Positions 8,290 to 17,116 of a stretch of 39,971 nt of DNA are shown here, piece by piece. Positions within the stretch are counted from its first letter, which is position 1. Each line of letters opens with the position of its first letter. The position numbers and the translations under genes were made by a program. The stretch covers positions 1 through 39,971 of the forward strand of contig JAJRUZ010000031.1 of the NCBI GenBank assembly GCA_024277525.1. The letters run 5' to 3'. Under the pieces are notes generated by a model. It ran no database searches. It had not been told where the DNA came from and was given only the letters and a program-made list of their open reading frames with translations. Source of the stretch: Caldifarciminota bacterium (GTDB taxonomy: Bacteria > Hydrothermota > Hydrothermia > Hydrothermales > JAJRUZ01).

Positions 8290-9118
8290 AATAATTTCTC
8301 CTTTCCGCTTCGAGCGGGGTATCTTTTAACCCCGAAAATTCCGCACAGGTTAAAATTCTTTCATTTCCGTATATTTTTTTTAAATTACCCATGAAATTTT
8401 TATAACTCAAATCCCTTACAAAATGATGGTCTATAATAATTTTTGTCTCCGGCTTTTCTTTTAAAATATTCCCTATATCTGTTATAAACTCATCTATATC
8501 TGTTCTTTTACTCTGATATAAAGAGGGTCCGTCAATAAAAAAATAGTTTATGTTTTCTTTTTTTAAAAAATTCCTTAAGCTTTCCTCCCATATCCCTTGT
8601 GTATCTGATGAGAAAAATGAGGAATTTTTTTTATCTTTTATTATAAATGATATGCATTTACCCTGTCTTTTTGCTTTTCCGTGCCATAACCCCTCTGAAA
8701 AAATTATTTGTGTTTCCCCGAATTTATACTTTTTCTTATCCGCAAAATCAAATTTGATTTTCAGTTTTTTTAATTCATCACATAACCTTTTTGCTCTTAA
8801 AATCTGCATATGGTTCATTCCGGTAAAGTAATTTTTCAAAAGTAAAAATTTATCTTTAAAAATCTCAACATCAAAGAAAGGGTAATGGTCATTATGATAA
8901 TGAGTTATAATGATAATCTCACTTTTTAAAACATGTTTTCTTATTTCTTTATATGTTTCATTCAGTTTTTTTATTTCGAGGGGTGAGGGAGGATAGGAGT
9001 TTCTTCTCGGTGCAAGTGCGCATGAGGGGTCAACCGTTATTTTTAAATCCTCTGTTTCAATATAAAAACTGAATGACCTGGTGCCAAGACTATCCGCTCC
9101 TAAGGGAGTTATTTTCAT
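8261..9118 (-). CDS. UPF0282-family metallo-beta-lactamase-fold protein
   Basis: A 285-residue protein resembling the UPF0282 family, best known from archaea. The opening [15 protein letters not shown] and the IDPS.ALAPRR-type segment are characteristic. The metal-binding HxHxDH motif is intact as H73-Y-H75-N-D77-H78, with later ligands likely in FSSDTQG and IIIDHHF. It should be a metal-dependent hydrolase, but no substrate is known for the family. It overlaps rpiB by 29 bases upstream and hisC by 29 bases downstream, so it is embedded in a metabolic operon without a clear shared pathway. Confidence 0.82.
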   Translation of the reverse strand: MKITPLGADSLGTRSFSFYIETEDLKITVDPSCALAPRRNSYPPSPLEIKKLNETYKEIRKHVLKSEIIIITHYHNDHYPFFDVEIFKDKFLLLKNYFTGMNHMQILRAKRLCDELKKLKIKFDFADKKKYKFGETQIIFSEGLWHGKAKRQGKCISFIIKDKKNSSFFSSDTQGIWEESLRNFLKKENINYFFIDGPSLYQSKRTDIDEFITDIGNILKEKPETKIIIDHHFVRDLSYKNFMGNLKKIYGNERILTCAEFSGLKDTPLEAERRNYYEGKIITFN

Positions 9119-9548
9119 ATTGAAGGATTTTTTTTATCCTTCTTTCGTGTCTTCCGCCTTCAAAGGGAGTTTCCAGAAATTTAAGAACAATTTTTTCAAT
9201 TTCTTTTTCATTTTCAAAGTTTTTTGCTCCGAGAGTTAAAACATTCGCATTGTTGTGAGCCCTTGCAAGATACGCATCCTCTTCATCCCTGCACAAAGCA
9301 GCCCTTATCCCTTTAACTTTGTTTGCCGCAATTTCCATCCCTATTCCTGTCATGCATATCAGGATCCCGAAATCTGCCTCACCTTTCGTTATTTCCTCTC
9401 CGACTTTTATTGCAAAATCAGGATAATCAACCGAATCTTCGGAAAAACTTCCGATATCTTTTATTTCATATCCCCTTTCTTTAAGTAATTTTTTTAAAAA
9501 TTCTTTAATTTTGAAACCCCTGTGGTCCGCACCGATAACAATTTTCAT
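9090..9548 (-). CDS. rpiB: Ribose-5-phosphate isomerase B
   Basis: Interconverts ribose 5-phosphate and ribulose 5-phosphate in the non-oxidative pentose phosphate pathway. The 152-residue length fits RpiB (LacAB family). The N-terminal [12 protein letters not shown] carries H9; the active-site cysteine is C65 in [14 protein letters not shown], where the family usually has CG(S/T)GIG; H98 is in RAHNNANVL and the C-terminal phosphate-binding RHERRIKKI is present. It overlaps ilvE by ATGA at its start and UPF0282 by 29 bases at its end. Confidence 0.94.
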   Translation of the reverse strand: MKIVIGADHRGFKIKEFLKKLLKERGYEIKDIGSFSEDSVDYPDFAIKVGEEITKGEADFGILICMTGIGMEIAANKVKGIRAALCRDEEDAYLARAHNNANVLTLGAKNFENEKEIEKIVLKFLETPFEGGRHERRIKKILQYENNSLRSG

Positions 9549-10471
9549 TTCAAAGGTTCAAGCCATCCGTATTTATCAGGAACCTCACCGTTTATATATT
9601 TGAAGAACCTTTCCTGTAAATCCTTTGTGACAGGTCCTCTTTCTCCCTTACCGATTATCATTTTATCAATACTCCTTATCGGTGTGATCTCTGCTGCCGT
9701 TCCTGTAAAGAATACTTCATCCGCAATGTACAAAAATTCCCTGGGAAGCATCACCTCCCTTACTTCATAACCCGCATCTTTTGCAATCCGTATAACGGTG
9801 TCCCTTGTTATTCCGGGCAAAATACAGGCATCAAGAAAAGGAGTGTAAATTATTCCATCCCTTACCGCAAATAGATTTTCTCCGGAACCCTCTGAGACGA
9901 ATCCTTGGGCATCAAGTGCTATTCCTTCTGCAAATCCATATAGAATTGCCTCCATCTTTATGAGTTGTCCGTTTGCATAATTACCCGATGCTTTTGCAAG
10001 AGGGGGAACGGTATTCGGTGCAATCCTTGTCCATGAGGAAACCATAACATCAACTCCCTTTTCAAGTGCTTCCGGTCCCAAGTATTTACCCCATTCCCAA
10101 ACAGCAATTGCAACCTCAACAGGACACTCTAAAGGATTAACTCCGAGCGAATAATAACCCCTGTAAACAATCGGTCTTATATAACATTCTTCAAGTTCAT
10201 TTTCCAGTATCGTATCCTTACATGCTTTTACAATTTCTTCCATGGAGTAAGGAATTTCCATTCTGTAAATCTTTGCAGAATCAAACAATCTTCTTATGTG
10301 GTCTTTTAATCTGAATATGAAAGAACCTTTTTCAGTTTTGTAACATCTGATACCTTCAAATACAGATGACGCATAATGGAGAGCATGGGTCAAAACATGA
10401 ACTTTTGCATCTTTCCATGGTATAAATTTTCCGTTCATCCATATATATTTCGCCTCTTTAATTTTAGCCAT
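9545..10471 (-). CDS. ilvE: Branched-chain amino acid aminotransferase
   Basis: PLP enzyme of fold type IV, 308 residues, that transfers the amino group between glutamate and the keto acids of valine, leucine and isoleucine. Visible signatures are the N-terminal [32 protein letters not shown], the PLP lysine K160 in [15 protein letters not shown], the cofactor region [13 protein letters not shown], and the [18 protein letters not shown] motif. The start follows recX by 16 bases. No other branched-chain biosynthesis genes are in the window. Confidence 0.95.
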   Translation of the reverse strand: MAKIKEAKYIWMNGKFIPWKDAKVHVLTHALHYASSVFEGIRCYKTEKGSFIFRLKDHIRRLFDSAKIYRMEIPYSMEEIVKACKDTILENELEECYIRPIVYRGYYSLGVNPLECPVEVAIAVWEWGKYLGPEALEKGVDVMVSSWTRIAPNTVPPLAKASGNYANGQLIKMEAILYGFAEGIALDAQGFVSEGSGENLFAVRDGIIYTPFLDACILPGITRDTVIRIAKDAGYEVREVMLPREFLYIADEVFFTGTAAEITPIRSIDKMIIGKGERGPVTKDLQERFFKYINGEVPDKYGWLEPLK

Positions 10472-10487
10472 AATTTCTTTTTTTATT

Positions 10488-10925
10488 TTAAGGGGATTCC
10501 AACCCCTTTTTTATTTTTTTAAAAAGATTATAATCTATTCCCCTTCTCAAAAAATATTCTAAAATCTTTTTTTCATCTTTTTCTTTTCTTTTAAGTCTTT
10601 CATATAAATTTATTCCGTTTGCAATAACCTTTTCTTCATCCCATTCCTCATTAACTATCCTCTTTGCGGTTTGAATATTTACTCCTTTTTTTAAAAGCTT
10701 TTCTATTAAAACCTGTCTTCCGATACATTCCCTTTCTATCTTTCCCCTCACATAAATTCTTGCGAACCTTTCATCATCTATGAGTCCCTCTTCTTCAAGT
10801 TTTCTAATTTCGTTTTCAATCTCATTTTTCTTAAACCCTTTTCTTAAAAGACGCTCGTAAATCTCTTTTTTTGTTCTTAATCTGTATTTAAAGAGTAAAT
10901 TTACATAACTTCTCAGATTCCTCAT
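10488..10925 (-). CDS. recX: RecX-like regulatory protein
   Basis: A 145-residue helical protein of the RecX family, which binds RecA filaments and modulates strand exchange. The tandem three-helix pattern is visible: [42 protein letters not shown] and [22 protein letters not shown] is the most recognisable family motif. The gene overlaps the upstream hypothetical gene by ATGA and is followed by ilvE. recA itself is not in the window. Confidence 0.85.
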   Translation of the reverse strand: MRNLRSYVNLLFKYRLRTKKEIYERLLRKGFKKNEIENEIRKLEEEGLIDDERFARIYVRGKIERECIGRQVLIEKLLKKGVNIQTAKRIVNEEWDEEKVIANGINLYERLKRKEKDEKKILEYFLRRGIDYNLFKKIKKGLESP

Positions 10926-11260
10926 AAATTATTTAAAAATTCCTGCAGTTTTTTGCTTTTTAAAAAATCAATTGATTTTATTATCTCAATAATTTCTTCT
11001 TCAATCATCTTTTTTGTTGCTTCAATTACTATTTCTTCAACCTCTTTTCCGGAAAGATTAATTTCGGAATATATAGGCTCTACATCTTTTAATTCAATTG
11101 TATAAATGTCTTTATCTTTTTTATATTCCGTAATTTTTTCACTTTCCATAGAACCGCTTTCCATTACCTTTTCAAATCCTTTGTTTTCAAGAACTTTCTT
11201 TATTTTTTCATGAAAAAAATATACAAAATTATCATGTCCTTTAAATTTAAATTCTTTCAT
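10922..11260 (-). CDS. Hypothetical protein, 112 residues
   Basis: Not recognised. It is a highly charged soluble protein with no signal peptide or membrane segment. The N-terminal half is predicted mixed alpha/beta (FKGHDNFVYFFHEKIKKVLENKGF); the C-terminal half is likely helical (EVEEIVIEATKKMIEEEIIEIIKS). It is locked between the Na+/H+ antiporter and recX by ATGA overlaps on both sides, so it is surely translated with them, but context does not indicate a function. Confidence 0.75.
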   Translation of the reverse strand: MKEFKFKGHDNFVYFFHEKIKKVLENKGFEKVMESGSMESEKITEYKKDKDIYTIELKDVEPIYSEINLSGKEVEEIVIEATKKMIEEEIIEIIKSIDFLKSKKLQEFLNNL

Positions 11261-12507
11261 CTTATTCCCTCCTTTTGGATTCTTAACAAAGGAACAAGGA
11301 AAATGGGTGATAGAAATGTTGTAACAGCAGTTGCCATGATTGCAACTCCGTAAATGTCATGTGTGATTGCTCCTTTTGCAAGTGCGACACCTGCAACAAT
11401 GAGGGCAACTTCACCTCTCGGAAGCATTCCGATTCCTATCCTGGTTGCACCTATGAGATTAAACCTTACAAAAAGCGCAGGAATTCCGCATCCTAAGATT
11501 TTTGTAATTGTTGCAATCAGAGTAATTACTATTCCGAAAATAAAAGCCTTTCCCATTGCTGATATATCAACAAGCATGCCCATTACAACAAAGAAAATCG
11601 GAACAAGAAAGTGGTACACACCTTTTAAATCTTCTATAATTTCCTCTTTTAAATCCGTTGTGGAAAATGCGAGTCCCATTGCATAGGCGCCGATAATCAT
11701 GGCAAGACCGAATGATTCCGCAAGATATGAGGCAAAATAAGTAATTGCAAGAATAATTCCGAGCCATGCCCCTTCTGCTTTTAATTTCTTTAAAAGTTTT
11801 ACAAGCGGTTTTGCTATTATAATTCCGATTATCAGTATTGCAAACCATATAAAAAGTGCCTTTAATGTGACCATTCCCGCGGTTGCAAGGGAAACTTCCC
11901 CTTTGTCAACGATTCCGAGAACAATTGTAAGGATTAAAATTCCGAGAACATCATCAACAACCGCACCTGCAAGTATGGTGATACCTTCGGGTGTATTTAT
12001 TTTGCCCATATCAGACAATATCCTTGCTGTTATTCCGACGGATGTTGCTGTTAATATCGCTCCCATGAAAAGAGCGGTCGGATGTAAAAATGAATTTGCA
12101 TACCCCATCCATATTGTTGCAAGGTCACCCAGTATAAAAGGAAATATCACTCCTCCTGTTGCTATTACAAATGCAGGAACAGAGTATTTAAGAAAAAGTG
12201 AAAGGTCGGTTTCAACTCCTGAAACAAACAAAAGAATTATAACAGCAACCTGAGCAAGGGAGTAAAGTTCGGGAGAAACTCCCATTGCATTATGCGTATC
12301 AATTGGGAAAAGGGGTGATGCTCCGGGTAAATTTATATGCCTTCCGAGAAAAAAAGGACTTATTATAACGCCTGCAATAAGTTCACCCAGAACCCCGGGC
12401 TGTTTCAGAAATCTCTCAAAGATTTCACTTCCTATTTTTGCAAATAAAAGAATCAGAGAAATTTGTGCAACAAGGTGAAAGGCGATTTCAGCTATGTTTG
12501 ATTCCAT
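11257..12507 (-). CDS. CPA2-family Na+/H+ (monovalent cation:proton) antiporter
   Basis: A 416-residue polytopic membrane protein with about 12-13 helices. The family core TATSVGITARILSD, followed by LAGAVVDDVLGILIL, has the paired aspartates (VVDD) found in electrogenic CPA antiporters. LGELIAGVIISPFFLG near the N-terminus is also typical. There is no C-terminal TrkA-N domain, so it is not a full KefB/KefC K+ efflux system. Expected role is sodium or potassium and pH homeostasis in the inner membrane. It lies 21 bases after der, with no Shine-Dalgarno, and overlaps the next gene by ATGA. Confidence 0.92.
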   Translation of the reverse strand: MESNIAEIAFHLVAQISLILLFAKIGSEIFERFLKQPGVLGELIAGVIISPFFLGRHINLPGASPLFPIDTHNAMGVSPELYSLAQVAVIILLFVSGVETDLSLFLKYSVPAFVIATGGVIFPFILGDLATIWMGYANSFLHPTALFMGAILTATSVGITARILSDMGKINTPEGITILAGAVVDDVLGILILTIVLGIVDKGEVSLATAGMVTLKALFIWFAILIIGIIIAKPLVKLLKKLKAEGAWLGIILAITYFASYLAESFGLAMIIGAYAMGLAFSTTDLKEEIIEDLKGVYHFLVPIFFVVMGMLVDISAMGKAFIFGIVITLIATITKILGCGIPALFVRFNLIGATRIGIGMLPRGEVALIVAGVALAKGAITHDIYGVAIMATAVTTFLSPIFLVPLLRIQKEGIR

Positions 12508-12528
12508 TAAGAATAAATTTTATGAAAA

Positions 12529-13779
12529 TCAAATAGAATTTATCAATTTAATGGGAACTCCCATAAAACCGAACTCTTGCCTTAATCTGTTTTTTAAATA
12601 TCTCAAATATGTATCATCAATAGGTTCTTTTGACCTTATTTCATAAATTCTCGGGATTCTGCTTTTTTCCCTTATATCTTTAATAAAAGACGGGGGTGCA
12701 TTTTGATTTATTGCCTTTAATAAAAATTTCTTAAGCGCGGTCCTATTGACCTCTTTATTCATCTCCTTCCATACCGTTTTTAATGTTAAATAAAGAGTAT
12801 CTATTCCTTCTTTTTTAAGTGCCGAAACCATAATAAAAGGCACATAAGAGGCAGGAGGAAAAAATCTTTTTAAATCCCTGAATATTTCTTCCCTTTCCTT
12901 TTTCTGCATCAAGTCAATTTTATTTAAAGCAATTATCATCCCTTTCCCTTTTTCTTCAATCAAAGAAAAGATTTTTCTATCAACCTTAGTAAAAACTTCC
13001 CTTATATCCATTACAAAGATCACTATCAGGGAATATTCAAGAGAATGTGAAGTTTTAACATAAGAGAAATAATCAATGTCACTTTTAAATTTTTTTCTTA
13101 TTCCTGCAGTGTCAATGAAGACAAAGTCTTCTTTTTCCACTTCAACAGGGTCTCTTGTTGTGCCCGGTACTTCTGATACGATTGCATAATCATAACCGAG
13201 TAATGCATTTAAAAGCGAAGATTTTCCTACATTCGGTCTCCCCACTATTGTTACAGGAACTCTTTTTTTATCTTTTTTTTCTTTATAAGGAAAGTCCTTA
13301 ATAAGTCTATCAATCAGTTCTGATATTCCTATTTTGTTTGTTGCGGAGACTTTAAATATTTTATCATTCCCTATTCCAAGTTCATAAAACTCGTCGATTT
13401 TCTTCTTTTTTGTATCAATTTTGTTTATTACAAGATAAAAAGGTTTATTTTTTTTCCTTATGAAAGATAAAATTTCTTTATCTCCCTCGGTTAGTCCTTC
13501 TTTTGCATCAACGACAAAAATGAATGCATCTGCCTGGTCAAGGATTTTCATCACTTTTTCTTCTACGATTTTTCCTATCTCATCTTTCGGTCCGAAAAGT
13601 CCTCCTGTATCGCATATTTCAAAAGAAAAATCATCATAAATTACCTTCTTTTTTATCAAATCCCTTGTTATGCCCGGTATTCTGTGAGTAACAGCAAGGT
13701 TCTTTCCGATTATACAATTAAATAGGGAACTTTTACCTACATTGACCCTGCCGATGATTACGAAGAATGGTAGTTTCAT
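12529..13779 (-). CDS. der: Ribosome biogenesis double GTPase Der (EngA)
   Basis: Essential GTPase with two tandem G domains that supports 50S subunit maturation. The first P-loop is GRVNVGKSS, with switch sequence CDTGGLFG and NKID; the second is GRPNVGKSS, with IDTAGIRKK and NKIDLM. A KH-like domain follows (from about residue 340), ending [13 protein letters not shown]. Length 416 is slightly short of the usual 435-490. The start ATG overlaps the stop of an upstream small membrane ORF (ATGA). Confidence 0.96.
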   Translation of the reverse strand: MKLPFFVIIGRVNVGKSSLFNCIIGKNLAVTHRIPGITRDLIKKKVIYDDFSFEICDTGGLFGPKDEIGKIVEEKVMKILDQADAFIFVVDAKEGLTEGDKEILSFIRKKNKPFYLVINKIDTKKKKIDEFYELGIGNDKIFKVSATNKIGISELIDRLIKDFPYKEKKDKKRVPVTIVGRPNVGKSSLLNALLGYDYAIVSEVPGTTRDPVEVEKEDFVFIDTAGIRKKFKSDIDYFSYVKTSHSLEYSLIVIFVMDIREVFTKVDRKIFSLIEEKGKGMIIALNKIDLMQKKEREEIFRDLKRFFPPASYVPFIMVSALKKEGIDTLYLTLKTVWKEMNKEVNRTALKKFLLKAINQNAPPSFIKDIREKSRIPRIYEIRSKEPIDDTYLRYLKNRLRQEFGFMGVPIKLINSI

Positions 13780-14126
13780 TCTGTAAATAAAAATGCAACG
13801 GAGACGAAAATAAAGATGAGGTTAAAAAAAGGAGATTTCACTGATATGTTAAAAACAACCGAGGAAAGACCGAGCATTGAAAATCTCAAAATATCAAGCG
13901 CTGTTTTGTCTTTTAAAATTTTTTGGTAAGAGTTATATAAAGGACAGAAGGGAAGGAATAGGAGTGTATAAAGGAAAAGGATAATAAAAACAAAAAGGGA
14001 AATGAGTTTAAAATTAGATAAAAAAGGGGGAAGAAAAATGGAAAAGATAAAAGGGAAAAGGAAGAAAACTAAAAAAATAAAAAGTTTTTTAAAAACCGGG
14101 GGACGGATTTTTACAGAATTGAAAAT
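13776..14126 (-). CDS. Small hydrophobic membrane ORF before der, start unclear
   Basis: The 345 bases between HU and der are not empty. An open frame runs from just after an in-frame TGA (14151-14153) to a TGA at 13776-13778 that overlaps the der ATG in the ATGA manner seen throughout this block. It encodes about 110-117 residues with roughly four membrane segments, such as [32 protein letters not shown] and [12 protein letters not shown]. No ATG, GTG or TTG exists upstream of the first membrane segments; only ATT (14126) or ATC (14108) could initiate. Given the AUU start inferred for the metallophosphoesterase this may be real, or the 5' end may be lost. No family is recognised. Confidence 0.5.
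   Translation of the reverse strand: MFNSVKIRPPVFKKLFIFLVFFLFPFIFSIFLPPFLSNFKLISLFVFIILFLYTLLFLPFCPLYNSYQKILKDKTALDILRFSMLGLSSVVFNISVKSPFFNLIFIFVSVAFLFTE
14096..14108. repeat. 13-bp GC-rich inverted repeat, HU 3' arm
   Basis: CCGGGGGACGGAT on the plus strand, the exact reverse complement of 14431-14443. It lies 17 bases after the HU stop codon. In the HU transcript this arm is followed by UUUUU, as in an intrinsic terminator. Confidence 0.85.
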
Positions 14127-14401
14127 TATTTCTTTACAAGTCTTCTTAGTTCAGAGGAAGGTCTGAAAAAGGGAACCTTCTGTGCTGGAATCTTAATTGT
14201 TTCACCTGTTCTGGGATTTCTTCCCTTTCTTGCTTTTCTCTTTTTCACACCGAATGTCCCGAAACCGACAAGGCGGAGTTCTCCACCCTTTTTAAGGGTG
14301 GTTTTAACAGCATCAACAAAAGCATCAACAGCCGCTGCTGCGGCTTTTTTTGTTATTTTTGCTTTTGTTGCAACGTGTTCAATAAGTTCTGCTTTGTTCA
14401 T
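14126..14401 (-). CDS. hup: HU-family nucleoid DNA-binding protein
   Basis: A 91-residue histone-like protein that bends and compacts DNA as a dimer. The family signature is complete: MNKAELIEHVA at the N-terminus, GGELRLVGFGTFGVKKRKARKGRNPRTGETIKIPA with the DNA-intercalating arm (proline in RNPRTG), and VPFFRPSSELRRLV at the C-terminus. A strong AGGAGGTG Shine-Dalgarno precedes the ATG at 14401. It has its own near-consensus promoter, unlike its overlapping neighbours, and is probably highly expressed. Its mRNA ends are predicted to pair through a 13-bp inverted repeat. Confidence 0.97.
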   Translation of the reverse strand: MNKAELIEHVATKAKITKKAAAAAVDAFVDAVKTTLKKGGELRLVGFGTFGVKKRKARKGRNPRTGETIKIPAQKVPFFRPSSELRRLVKK

Positions 14402-14430
14402 ATTTCACCTCCTTTTTGGTTTTTTGTTTT

Positions 14431-14443
14431 ATCCGTCCCCCGG
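14431..14443. repeat. 13-bp GC-rich inverted repeat, HU 5' leader arm
   Basis: ATCCGTCCCCCGG on the plus strand, perfect complement to 14096-14108. In the HU mRNA it falls within the first ~5-17 nucleotides after the predicted transcription start near 14447. Confidence 0.85.
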
Positions 14444-14453
14444 GTCCATTATA

Positions 14454-14482
14454 ATTATACCATAAAATTTTTAATTTGTCAA
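14454..14482 (-). promoter_or_regulatory. Sigma70-type promoter of HU
   Basis: Read on the minus strand: TTGACA (14477-14482), 17-bp spacer, TATAAT (14454-14459), preceded by TGG as an extended -10. Predicted start of transcription is near 14447, giving a leader of about 46 nt that includes the 13-nt repeat arm and AGGAGGTG. Confidence 0.85.
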
Positions 14483-14535
14483 GTCCCTTTACATTGAAAG
14501 AGGTCATTTTTGAAAAATAAACGATGGAAATGCTA

Positions 14536-15618
14536 TTATGAAATGTTTTCCGATGTATCGTTTAGAATTAAATAAGCGGGGTCAAAAACTTCCTTTTTTT
14601 CCAAAATCTCCCTTAATGAATAAAGTTCAGATGTTAATTTTCTGTATTTTCCCGGGTCATCCTCAAGTGAAACTAAAAATTCAAAAATCTTTTTGTGATT
14701 GATATGTTGCACAAACTCGGGAATGATTTTCCGATTTTTTATAATATTTACAAGACTCACATAAGGAACTTTTGTCAGCATTCTTGCAAGATAATATGTA
14801 ATTTCCGAAACTTTGTATATAACAACCATCGGGGTTCCTGCTAAGGCACATTCAAGTGAAGCGGTTCCGCTTACGGTAACAGCATATTTTGATTTTTCAA
14901 TATATTCCCCTGGGTCATCTCCGATAACTTCAAACCCATTCTTCAGAATTTCAACAAACTCTTTTTCCGGATGAACAAGTGATATGTAAAACTTAAAATT
15001 TTTAAATTTATCATTCAAGATTTCCCTTATTTTTATCATATCTTTTAAGTGTCTTTTTATCTCTCTTTTTCTCGAACCCGGTAAGAATATTATTGAGTCT
15101 TCTTTATCTTGATTCCATTTTATTCTCTCTACAAGCGGATTCCCTACATAAAATGCCTTTATTCCTTTTTTTCTTAAAAACTCCTCCTCAAAAGGAAAGA
15201 CCGATAATACAAGGTCAGTGTTTTTTCTTAAAGACTTAACTCTCCATCCTCCCCATGCCCACACTTGCGGAGGGATAAAATAAATTACCTTTATGTTTAA
15301 ATTTTTTAAAAAATTTGCAAGTCTGAGATTAAAACCCGGAAAATCAACAAGGATAACCTTTTTTATCTTATATTTTTTCACGAAGTAAAATATTTCTTTG
15401 AAAAGGTTTTTAAAATAACTGATTGAGCCGATAACTTCTGTAAATCCGACCACCGCTTTTTCTGTTATATCCCTAACAAGATGGGCTCCGCTTTTTTCCA
15501 TCTCTTTCCCTCCGAAGGCATAAATTTCTAAATTTTTTCTTTTTTTTATCAATTTTTTTATAAGAAAAGAGGCATTTCTATCACCAGAAACCTCACCGGC
15601 AACAAAAAGAATTTTCAT
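14536..15618 (-). CDS. lpxB: Lipid-A-disaccharide synthase
   Basis: Glycosyltransferase (GT19) that joins UDP-2,3-diacylglucosamine and lipid X to make the lipid A disaccharide at the inner membrane. Length 360. The family-specific N-terminus LFVAGEVSGDRNASFLI, GFTEVIGSI, the PPQVWAWGGWRVKSL motif, YVGNPLVE, FLPGSRKREIKRHL and SGTASLECALAGTPMVVIYK are all present. It shows that the organism has an outer membrane with lipid A. Its ATG overlaps the stop of the methyltransferase-family gene (ATGA). Confidence 0.95.
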   Translation of the reverse strand: MKILFVAGEVSGDRNASFLIKKLIKKRKNLEIYAFGGKEMEKSGAHLVRDITEKAVVGFTEVIGSISYFKNLFKEIFYFVKKYKIKKVILVDFPGFNLRLANFLKNLNIKVIYFIPPQVWAWGGWRVKSLRKNTDLVLSVFPFEEEFLRKKGIKAFYVGNPLVERIKWNQDKEDSIIFLPGSRKREIKRHLKDMIKIREILNDKFKNFKFYISLVHPEKEFVEILKNGFEVIGDDPGEYIEKSKYAVTVSGTASLECALAGTPMVVIYKVSEITYYLARMLTKVPYVSLVNIIKNRKIIPEFVQHINHKKIFEFLVSLEDDPGKYRKLTSELYSLREILEKKEVFDPAYLILNDTSENIS

Positions 15619-16184
15619 TTGATATAAATTAGAATAAGACCGATTGTAAGAAGAAATAAAATTAAATAAAAAGTTGATTTCTCAAATTTGAATACTTCAA
15701 AAAACTTATAAATTTTTTGTGTTTTCTTTTTGTAAGGTTTTAATTTCGGAATAAATCTCGGAACATTTTTTTTATAATCAGAATATTCCTCTCCGAATTC
15801 TTTTTCAAGAAATTTTTCCTCTTCTTTGATAATCAAAGTATACTGTAAGAAAAAAAGGATTATAAAAATCGGATAAAAAAGAAAAGGAGGTTTATAGAAA
15901 ATCAAGAAAGATAAACAGATTAAGAAATTTCCGAGATAAATGGGATTTCTCACATATGCATAAGGTCCGCCTGTTGCAAGAAAGGGAGCATTGAGTTTTT
16001 TTGCCCTTGTTGCTTAACCGGTATACATCAAACTGTATATCCTTATCATTTCTCCGATTAAAAGAAAGGGAAGGGAGGTGATTAAACTTTTAAAGTTTGG
16101 CTTGGCAAAAAGTATTAAAATTAAAAAAAGGGGAATCCCTGTCTTATCCCGGTTTTTAAAAAGAAATTTCCCTACCTCTCTCAA
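15615..16184 (-). pseudogene. Isoprenylcysteine/PEMT-family membrane methyltransferase, internal TAA
   Basis: Membrane methyltransferase-like protein (ICMT/PEMT type). Conserved motif GPYAYVRNPIYLG is followed by EEEKFLEKEFGEEYSDYKKNVPRFIPKL, the usual C-terminal block. A GTG at 15953 would start inside the conserved motif, so it is not natural. Upstream the same frame reads on through ATRAKKLNAPFLATG, a TAA at 16014-16016, and then YSLMYTG, GEMIRI and a hydrophobic N-terminus back to TTG 16184, which overlaps the Gfo/Idh stop. The gene is therefore about 190 codons with one nonsense codon at about codon 57. A point error, recent decay or readthrough are alternatives. The substrate is unknown; position before lpxB suggests an envelope role. 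Confidence 0.75.
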
Positions 16185-17116
16185 ATTCTGACCCTTTTTA
16201 AGTGATTCTCAATTATCTTTTTAATTCTCAATGCAATTTTAAGGCTTTGAACAGCCTCTTCTCCGTTAACCCGCGGTTTTTCCTTACCTTTTACTGCTCT
16301 TATAAAATTTCTCAATTCTTCTTTCAGAGGATTTTTGTCTTCAATATTTATTTTTAAAGGCAATATAGCACTGTTTTTCTTTACATAAACCTGAGCATTC
16401 TTATCCCTGTAATCAACGGATATATAAGTATCTTTCTGAAAAAATCTTATCTTTCTGAAGGGTTCCCTTGATATTCTTGATGCGGTAAGATTTGAGACAC
16501 TTCCGTCTTCAAATTCTATTCTTACATTTGCAATATCAATCTTATCCGTTATAACAGGAACCCCTACCGCTTCAATTTTTTTAATTTTTTCCTTTTTAAA
16601 ATTTAATAGAATATCAATATCATGAATCATCAAATCCAAAATAACATCAACATCCGTTCCTCTTTCTACAAATGGTGATAGTCTTTCTGCTTCAATGAAT
16701 TTCGGGTCATTGACAATTTTTCTGATTGCAAGGATTCCGGGATTAAACCTTTCTATATAACCGACCTGTAAAATCAAATTCCTCTTTTTTGCTTCTTTTA
16801 TTAAAATATTTGCATGTGAAATTTTTGTTGTTAAGGGTTTTTCCATAAAAAGGTGTTTCCCTTTTCTTAATACCTTATAACCTACTTCGAAATGGCTTAT
16901 TGTGGGGACAGCACAGGTGATTGCATCAACCATTTCAATAAGTTCATCATCACTTTTTGCCGGATAAACTTTCAGTTTATCTGCGACCTTAAGTGTTCTT
17001 TCCCTTCTAATATCATAGACTCCGACAAGTTCTGCTTCTTCAATTTCCTTTAAAAGCCTTGCGTGAATTGAGCCGAGATAACCAACACCTATTACCCCTA
17101 TTTTTAATTTATTCAC
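16181..17116 (-). CDS. Gfo/Idh/MocA-family NAD(P)-dependent oxidoreductase
   Basis: A 311-residue sugar-type dehydrogenase. The Rossmann motif GVIGVGYLGSIHARLL is at the N-terminus, the EKPLTT cofactor/catalytic motif (lysine of EKP) at about 95, and the conserved GYIERFNP and DLMIHDIDILLNF (H-D motif) follow. It lies between an outer-membrane protein and lpxB. In some lineages the lpxA-lpxB interval carries GnnA, an oxidoreductase of this superfamily that makes the 3-keto precursor of 2,3-diamino lipid A; that role here is only inferred, as no GnnB partner is in view. Confidence 0.88.
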   Translation of the reverse strand: MNKLKIGVIGVGYLGSIHARLLKEIEEAELVGVYDIRRERTLKVADKLKVYPAKSDDELIEMVDAITCAVPTISHFEVGYKVLRKGKHLFMEKPLTTKISHANILIKEAKKRNLILQVGYIERFNPGILAIRKIVNDPKFIEAERLSPFVERGTDVDVILDLMIHDIDILLNFKKEKIKKIEAVGVPVITDKIDIANVRIEFEDGSVSNLTASRISREPFRKIRFFQKDTYISVDYRDKNAQVYVKKNSAILPLKINIEDKNPLKEELRNFIRAVKGKEKPRVNGEEAVQSLKIALRIKKIIENHLKRVRI

